Shown one piece after another: positions 4,896 through 9,275 of a DNA stretch of 9,275 nt (within the stretch, counting starts at the first letter, position 1; each line of letters starts with the position of its first letter). The notes beneath the pieces were generated by a model, which had not been told where the DNA came from, made no database searches, and saw nothing but the letters and a program-made list of their open reading frames with translations. This DNA is from Beijerinckiaceae bacterium (GTDB lineage: Bacteria > Pseudomonadota > Alphaproteobacteria > Rhizobiales > Beijerinckiaceae). The stretch is taken from contig DAIESR010000116.1 of NCBI GenBank assembly GCA_027346205.1, positions 1 through 9,275 of the forward strand, read 5' to 3'. A program made the translations under genes and the position numbers.

Positions 4896-5294
4896 TTACC
4901 GGAAGCTTGCGCGTTGACGGTTGAGCGCAGCTTCGATGGCGGCATCGAGCTCGCGCCTTTCCTCGCTGCGCCGGCATTGGTCGGCAACGGCCGCCGCGGC
5001 ATGAGCGATCTGCCCCATCCGCCGCGAATTCTGGAGGAGAATAAGCCGCTGTTCGTCACGCGCCTGTATAACCTGCCGCTTGGTCTCCTCGAGTACCCGC
5101 AATCGTTCGACGATGGTCGTGGTGTAGGCGAGCGTAAAAAGCCGGTCGTCGTCGAGATAGGAGACGAGGCGATCACGTTCCTTCTGCAGGGTGTCGAGCT
5201 GCCGTTCAAGTGCAGCAAAGCGCCATTCGGCCAAGCGGTGCATGTCCTTTTGCACAGCGGAAAGACGCTGCAATGATTTCAGACGCTGCCGCAT
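4896..5294 (-). CDS. FliJ-like coiled-coil protein
   Basis: A 132-residue, highly charged and almost wholly helical protein. Arg, Glu, Gln and Leu recur in heptad patterns (LERQLDTLQKERDRLVSYL, TTIVERLRVLEETKRQVIQ), giving a long coiled coil without membrane spans or signal peptide. FliJ, the flagellar export ATPase stalk, has this size and build, and a coiled-coil gene next to fliR fits a role at the export apparatus. Such proteins cannot be assigned by composition alone, so FliJ is a proposal, not an identification. The ATG at 5294 begins seven bases after the end of fliR with AAGGGA close by, which indicates co-transcription and probably coupled translation. It is the last gene before the long non-coding break. 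Confidence 0.72.
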   Translation of the reverse strand: MRQRLKSLQRLSAVQKDMHRLAEWRFAALERQLDTLQKERDRLVSYLDDDRLFTLAYTTTIVERLRVLEETKRQVIQARDEQRLILLQNSRRMGQIAHAAAAVADQCRRSEERRELDAAIEAALNRQRASFR

Positions 5295-5300
5295 CGTCCC

Positions 5301-6056
5301 TTATCCGTTCGTGAGCCAGGCGGAGAACCCGGCCATGAAAACCTCAAGCAGCTGTCTGAACGTAAAGTAGAAAAGCACCAGGCCGCCAAAGACGACGAAA
5401 GGCGCGACGATGAAATAGACGGGTATTTGTGGCGTCAGCCTGTTTGCGAGACCAATGCCCAGATTGACGATGATCGCGAAGACGATGAAAGGGCTCGCGA
5501 TGCGCAATGATAGGAGAAAAGCCTTGCCGAGTGTGTCGACAATCTCGATCAGCCCGAATTGCGCCGAAAAGCCGCCCGTGATCGGCAAAGCGCGATAGGA
5601 GGCGACGATGCCTCGCAATATCTCCCAATGCAGATTCGTAACGAACAGCAAGGTCGTGGCCAGGAAAGTCAACAGCGACGCGACGGTAGGAAGAGGTTCG
5701 GACTCATTGATCGGTACACCGAGCGCATTGGATAGACCGATCTCCTGCGCAATCGCGGTTCCCAACGTTTCAAGTCCCGCGAAGAAGATCTGTCCCATGA
5801 AACCTATCATCCCGCCGATCAAGGACTCCGTGACGATGACGCGCAACAGGGTGAAGGGAGCAGCCTTGTCAATCACCTTCTCGACATTTGGACCAAGAAG
5901 CGGCACGAAAGCGAGCGTAATAGCAACGGCGAGGAACAATCTGACCATTGTCGGAATGCGCGGACTCGAAAAGCCGGGCATCAACATCAGACAGGCGCCA
6001 ATACGACAGAAAAGGACGAAGGCGGAAAGGACGGTGTCGGAACCGATCGCATTCAC
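5301..6056 (-). CDS. fliR: Flagellar export gate protein FliR
   Basis: FliR forms the inner-membrane export gate of the flagellar type III apparatus together with FliP, FliQ and FlhA/FlhB. The 251 residues match the family length. Hydrophobic spans lie at about 9-28, 36-55, 68-95, 125-146, 175-205 and 212-235. Recognisable blocks are [14 protein letters not shown] (16-29), the loop [20 protein letters not shown] (105-124) and [23 protein letters not shown] (198-220), the last being the typical G-L-x-R-x-P-Q-I stretch. The start codon is GTG at 6056. It overlaps the stop of flhA as GTGA, and no in-frame ATG is nearby, so translation is probably coupled to flhA. The FliJ-like gene follows directly. 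Confidence 0.95.
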   Translation of the reverse strand: MNAIGSDTVLSAFVLFCRIGACLMLMPGFSSPRIPTMVRLFLAVAITLAFVPLLGPNVEKVIDKAAPFTLLRVIVTESLIGGMIGFMGQIFFAGLETLGTAIAQEIGLSNALGVPINESEPLPTVASLLTFLATTLLFVTNLHWEILRGIVASYRALPITGGFSAQFGLIEIVDTLGKAFLLSLRIASPFIVFAIIVNLGIGLANRLTPQIPVYFIVAPFVVFGGLVLFYFTFRQLLEVFMAGFSAWLTNG

Positions 6057-8143
6057 GAAATCGCACCCAGCGATTGGATCTCGACGCCACGGGCGATCTC
6101 AAGATGCGACAAGACGGGCAGCGTCGCGAAGAGTCGTTCCACGACCATGCGCACATAAGGCCGCGCTTCCGGTGTCGTCACCAGCACGAAGGAATGGCCC
6201 TTGTCCATCCGCTCGCGAATGGCTTTCGAAGCATCGACACCAAATTGCTCGACCATGGTCGGATCAAGATCGAACTCGATGATATCGCCTTTGACATCTC
6301 GCTTGAGGGATTGATGAAAGGCGAGATCCCAGCGACTGCCGAGACGCAGCACTTTCAGCACGCCATCGTCTATTAGATCGCCGCATATCTGCTGCGCGAT
6401 GCGCATTCGTACATGTTCGGTCACCTGTTCGGCGCGCCGGACATGCGGGGCGATCTCCGCCACCGCCTCTAGGATCAAATGCAGATTGCGGATCGAGACG
6501 CGTTCGGCCAGCAACAGCTTCAAGACTGCCTGCAAGCCTGAATAGGAAATCTGCGACGGACAGATGTCGTCGAGCAGCCGCTTATATTCAGGACCGAGCC
6601 GATCGAGCAGAACCCGCATGTCCTTATAGGAAAGAAGCTGCGCGAGATTGTTGCGGATGACCGCGCTCAAATGGGTGAGGAGGACCGACATGCTGTCGAC
6701 CGCGCGGAAGCCCAGCCGTTTGAGTTCATTCGCATAGGCATCCGAAATCCACATGGCCTTCATGCCGAAGGCAGGCTCCCGACCCTCTTCTCCAGGAAGA
6801 TCCGGCTTCCGCCCATCCCCTGTCACGACGAGCAAATGGCCGAGGTTCAATTCATGAGACGCAACGACGGCACCATGAATCTTGATCTGATAGGACTTGG
6901 CCGGCACGGAAAGGCTATCGGTGACTTTGATATCCGGGACGACGAATCCATATTGCTGCGCGAATTTGCGCCGCATCTTGGTGACCCGATGCGTGAGTTC
7001 GCCTTGGGCGAGAAGCAATTTGGAAGAAAGCTGCTTGCCGAGACAAAGTTCGATCTCGACTGATTTCAGCGACTCCTTGACCGATTCCTTCGCTTCCTTT
7101 TGCGCTTGCAGTTCCACTGCCGCGGCACGAGCCTGCTGCTCCGCCTGCTCCCGTGCAAGCCGTGCCGGCACGGCGTAACCGACAAAACCGAGAATGGCGC
7201 CGAACAGCGCGAAAGGAAAAAACGGCAAGCCCGGAACGATCGCCAAGCCTAATAACAAAAGCGCCGCGACGAACAACGCCTTAGGATATTTGACGAGCTG
7301 CCCGAGAACGGCCTGCTCGGCGGAGCCTCTGGTGCCGCCTTTCGAGACCAGAAGGCCAGCAGCAAGCGAGACGATGAGAGACGGGATCTGCGAGACGAGA
7401 CCATCGCCGACCGACAGCTTGGTAAAGACATCGGTAGCCTGGGCCAAAGGCATATTATGCCGCGTTGCGCCAATGACTATGCCACCGAAGATATTCACCG
7501 CCAAAATAATGAGACCGGCGATCGCATCGCCGCGCACGAATTTCGACGCGCCGTCCATGGAGCCGAAGAAAGAGCTCTCTTCCTCAAGCTCGCGCCGCCG
7601 AGTTTGCGCCTCTTTTTCATCGATCACGCCGGCATGAAGATCGGCGTCTATGGCCATCTGCTTGCCTGGAATGGCATCGAGCGTGAAACGCGCGCCAACT
7701 TCCGCGATACGAGTCGCGCCCTTTGTAATGACGACAAAATTGACGGTGATCAGAATAGCGAAAACAATGAGACCGATGACGAAATCGCCACCCATCACCA
7801 GCTTGGCGAAGCCACCGATAATGTAGCCGGCTGCGTTCGTTCCTTCCGGCCCGTTCGAAAGAATCAGTCGTGTCGTCGCAATGTTAAGCGACAGGCGCAG
7901 CAAGGTCGCGACCAGCAGAACCGTGGGAAATGATGAGAAGTCCAAGGGCCGCTGAATCCATAACGCGACCATGAGGATCAGCACGGACAGAGCGATCGAG
8001 AACGCGAGCCCAATGTCGATACAGAAAGCGGGGATCGGCAGAAAGAAGATCGCGAGGATTGCTATGATGCCAGCGGCAAAGGCAACATCCCTCGATCCCT
8101 TGCGCTCCGTCAAACCCGGCGCGCCGGCAGCTACTCCCGCCAT
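6053..8143 (-). CDS. flhA: Flagellar export gate protein FlhA
   Basis: FlhA is the large inner-membrane subunit of the flagellar type III export gate; its cytoplasmic ring receives chaperone-substrate complexes. The 696 residues match the family. The N-terminal half carries about eight membrane spans between residues 20 and 325. The family signature is intact: [23 protein letters not shown] (73-95), [20 protein letters not shown] (150-169) and [18 protein letters not shown] (204-221). A charged linker (about 328-360, rich in Ala, Glu, Gln and Lys) leads to the soluble C-terminal domain (about 362-696). The ATG at 8143 is preceded by GGAGAAGGG. The gene follows fliQ after an unusually wide 185-base gap and overlaps fliR by four bases. 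Assignment is certain; the virulence-type paralogues (SctV) are excluded by the flagellar neighbours. Confidence 0.98.
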   Translation of the reverse strand: MAGVAAGAPGLTERKGSRDVAFAAGIIAILAIFFLPIPAFCIDIGLAFSIALSVLILMVALWIQRPLDFSSFPTVLLVATLLRLSLNIATTRLILSNGPEGTNAAGYIIGGFAKLVMGGDFVIGLIVFAILITVNFVVITKGATRIAEVGARFTLDAIPGKQMAIDADLHAGVIDEKEAQTRRRELEEESSFFGSMDGASKFVRGDAIAGLIILAVNIFGGIVIGATRHNMPLAQATDVFTKLSVGDGLVSQIPSLIVSLAAGLLVSKGGTRGSAEQAVLGQLVKYPKALFVAALLLLGLAIVPGLPFFPFALFGAILGFVGYAVPARLAREQAEQQARAAAVELQAQKEAKESVKESLKSVEIELCLGKQLSSKLLLAQGELTHRVTKMRRKFAQQYGFVVPDIKVTDSLSVPAKSYQIKIHGAVVASHELNLGHLLVVTGDGRKPDLPGEEGREPAFGMKAMWISDAYANELKRLGFRAVDSMSVLLTHLSAVIRNNLAQLLSYKDMRVLLDRLGPEYKRLLDDICPSQISYSGLQAVLKLLLAERVSIRNLHLILEAVAEIAPHVRRAEQVTEHVRMRIAQQICGDLIDDGVLKVLRLGSRWDLAFHQSLKRDVKGDIIEFDLDPTMVEQFGVDASKAIRERMDKGHSFVLVTTPEARPYVRMVVERLFATLPVLSHLEIARGVEIQSLGAIS

Positions 8144-8328
8144 GAATCGACCCTTCTCCGCAGATCGGCTTTATGCGCCATGGACGACGCGGCTATCAGG
8201 TGCGCCACTGTCAATGCCGAGGGCCTTCGAGCGGGGCTCACAGCGGCAGGTCGCGATCTCATGCTTACCGAGCGTAAAGTGAAGCCAAAACCTTGCGCGA
8301 AAATGGCCGTAGCGGCGGCCGATAACGG
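8144..8328. other. Wide fliQ-flhA spacer with weak hairpin
   Basis: The genes around this 185-base spacer are otherwise nearly contiguous. Close to the fliQ stop, on the minus strand, GGCCG-CCGCTA-CGGCC (8305-8320) could form a hairpin followed by ATTTT, too weak to call a terminator with confidence. The flhA ribosome binding site is at the other end. An internal flhA promoter could lie here. I found no protein-coding frame that ends cleanly within it. Confidence 0.4.
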
Positions 8329-8595
8329 TCAATAACCCTTTTCGATCCGGGAATAGACCTGTTCGGTGAACACATACACCTGACTGCCGATGAAGGAGGC
8401 GCCAATTGTCAGGACAGCCAGCACGACGATGATCTTCGGAACAAAGGTCAGCGTCATTTCTTGAATTTGGGTCAATGCCTGAAAAAGCGCGATGATGATG
8501 CCGACGATCATCGCCGCACCCACGGCCGGTCCAGACACGACCAGGACCGTCCAAATCGCCGAGCGTGCAAGCTCGAGAGCGTCCGCTTCGTTCAT
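8329..8595 (-). CDS. fliQ: Flagellar export gate protein FliQ
   Basis: FliQ is a small hairpin-like membrane subunit of the flagellar export gate. The 88 residues have two hydrophobic segments (about 15-37 and 52-72) and the conserved central block ALFQALTQIQEMTLTFVPKI (36-55), diagnostic for the family. I place the start at ATG 8595 (MNEADALELARSAIW), which gives the family's usual length and has AGGTGA just upstream. A GTG at 8601 opens the same frame and overlaps the flgD stop as GTGA, so a 90-residue form is possible. The gene follows flgD with essentially no spacing. Confidence 0.96.
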   Translation of the reverse strand: MNEADALELARSAIWTVLVVSGPAVGAAMIVGIIIALFQALTQIQEMTLTFVPKIIVVLAVLTIGASFIGSQVYVFTEQVYSRIEKGY

Positions 8596-8597
8596 GG

Positions 8598-9086
8598 TCA
8601 CCTAATGATAATGCCGGTCGGCAAACTAAAGGTCGACCCATCGCTCAATTTTGCCGATGTCGCAGCGCTGCTTCCCTGAGAGAGCGCCACAGTGCTACCA
8701 TCGCTCAAATTCGCACTGACCGCTCCGCCCGAGGATAAAGTGATGGACATGACGGTCCCACTCGCCGATCCGTCGGCCGACGCGATGTTTCGGCCAATCA
8801 ATGATTCGGCTTGCGATAACGCTGAAGAGGTGAGCAGCGTGTCAAGCTTCGAGTTCGTCTGAATTTGCTGTTCGACCGAAGAAAAGGACGCCAATTGGCT
8901 CATATATTGAGTCGGGTCGGTCGGCGAAGTCGGATCCTGATTCTTCAGCTCTGCCACCAAGAGCTGCAAAAACTGATTGTAGTTGACGGTCGCCGCCTTT
9001 ACCGCGGTGGTCCCGCTGGACGCCGCCGCTGAGCTGGTTGCAACGGCCGAGTTCGCCGTTGCCGAAGACGTAGGATTAACTGTCAT
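8598..9086 (-). CDS. flgD: Flagellar hook assembly protein FlgD, short form
   Basis: FlgD caps the growing hook and guides FlgE polymerisation. The N-terminal part is rich in Ser, Ala and Thr (1-33), as expected for a secretion-competent disordered tail. The conserved domain follows: YNQFLQLLVAELKNQDPTSP (36-55) and DPTQYMSQLASFSSVEQQ (57-74). The protein has only 162 residues, against about 220-230 in enteric bacteria. The fibronectin/tudor-like C-terminal part is replaced by a short Ser/Gly/Ala-rich beta tail with LSDGST repeated at 127-132 and 147-152. Short FlgD is known from Rhizobiales. ATG 9086 is preceded by AAGGAGA, which overlaps the flbT stop codon, so the two genes are co-transcribed. 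Confidence 0.93.
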   Translation of the reverse strand: MTVNPTSSATANSAVATSSAAASSGTTAVKAATVNYNQFLQLLVAELKNQDPTSPTDPTQYMSQLASFSSVEQQIQTNSKLDTLLTSSALSQAESLIGRNIASADGSASGTVMSITLSSGGAVSANLSDGSTVALSQGSSAATSAKLSDGSTFSLPTGIIIR

Positions 9087-9098
9087 AGGGCCATCTCC

Positions 9099-9275
9099 TT
9101 AAGCCGCTTCTTCCGGTTCGCACGTCTTGGGTTTCCCGATCGACTCGGCTTCGATCGGCAGCAATGCGCGGATCGTCTTCAAGGCTTCGAATTTCCGGTT
9201 CTCAGCCACAAGCCTCTCGGCGTTGGCGATCCCGGAGAGTATCCCCTCATGCTCAAAACTCTGCCGGTTGGTCGC
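9099..9275 (-). CDS. flbT: FlbT, flagellin translational regulator (C-terminal end only)
   Basis: An open minus-strand frame enters at the window edge and runs 58 codons to a TAA at 9101-9099. The segment EGILSGIANAERLVAENRKF, continuing EALKTIRALLPIEAES (10-45 of the visible part), matches the C-terminal pattern of rhizobial FlbT as I remember it: a helix ending in a variable region, then F(E/D)ALKAIRxLYxIE. FlbT binds flagellin mRNA leaders and controls their stability or translation. The order flbT-flgD-fliQ-flhA-fliR is the standard rhizobial one, which supports the call. The final residues (GKPKTCEPEEAA) are polar and probably variable. Its start lies beyond the window. The flgD ribosome binding site overlaps its stop. 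Confidence 0.82.
   Translation of the reverse strand, partial: ATNRQSFEHEGILSGIANAERLVAENRKFEALKTIRALLPIEAESIGKPKTCEPEEAA

Noticed and set aside
5608..6282. 224-codon open frame on the plus strand
   Set aside because: It is antisense to fliR and flhA, both certain genes, and its sequence resembles no protein family.
7194..7637. Plus-strand open frames antisense to flhA (for example 147 codons here)
   Set aside because: They have low-complexity shadow composition and no motif, and flhA is fully conserved on the other strand.
8171..8641. 156-codon minus-strand frame over fliQ and the fliQ-flhA spacer
   Set aside because: It is a shifted frame of fliQ extending into the spacer; the fliQ frame has full family conservation.

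Overview
This window comes from a moderately GC-rich alphaproteobacterium, most likely of the order Hyphomicrobiales (Rhizobiales). The evidence is the gene order flbT-flgD-fliQ-flhA-fliR, a short FlgD without the usual C-terminal domain, a CheL/FlgJ-type rod protein without a muramidase domain, and palindromic repeats with AGAGCATTTTC or AGAGCATGTC arms. A Beijerinckiaceae-like host is a guess from style, not something the sequence proves.

Almost everything from 1660 to 9275 is on the minus strand and serves the flagellum. In transcription order: the C-terminal end of flbT (9099-9275), flgD, fliQ, flhA, fliR and a FliJ-like coiled-coil gene. FliQ, FlhA and FliR are inner-membrane export-gate components, FlgD is the hook scaffold, and FlbT is a post-transcriptional flagellin regulator. 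A 444-base non-coding break (4452-4895) with two large palindromes follows. The second unit holds a rod-binding CheL/FlgJ protein, a FlgN-like chaperone candidate, a FliL-like single-span protein, a two-span membrane protein with a Gln-Pro hinge, and a single-span protein whose C-terminus resembles the PilP/GspC homology fold. The last two are unrecognised and look like lineage-specific flagellar or envelope accessory proteins.

Convergent to this cluster is a plus-strand PilZ gene (1084-1566) with both c-di-GMP-binding motifs, a plausible link between c-di-GMP and motility. Divergent from it is modA (30-839, minus), the periplasmic molybdate-binding protein. modB probably starts at the left edge. 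The modA-PilZ intergenic region contains a good match to a ModE-type molybdate operator (995-1014).

Four palindromic repeat copies lie at gene junctions (1634-1661, 2336-2386, 4641-4694, 4707-4758). The first sits between convergent genes and supplies a stop codon. I see no CRISPR array, tRNA, rRNA, insertion sequence or prophage. The window is mainly a conserved flagellar locus. The less-described parts are the accessory genes after the repeat break, the palindrome family, and the Mo-box shared by modA and a PilZ gene.
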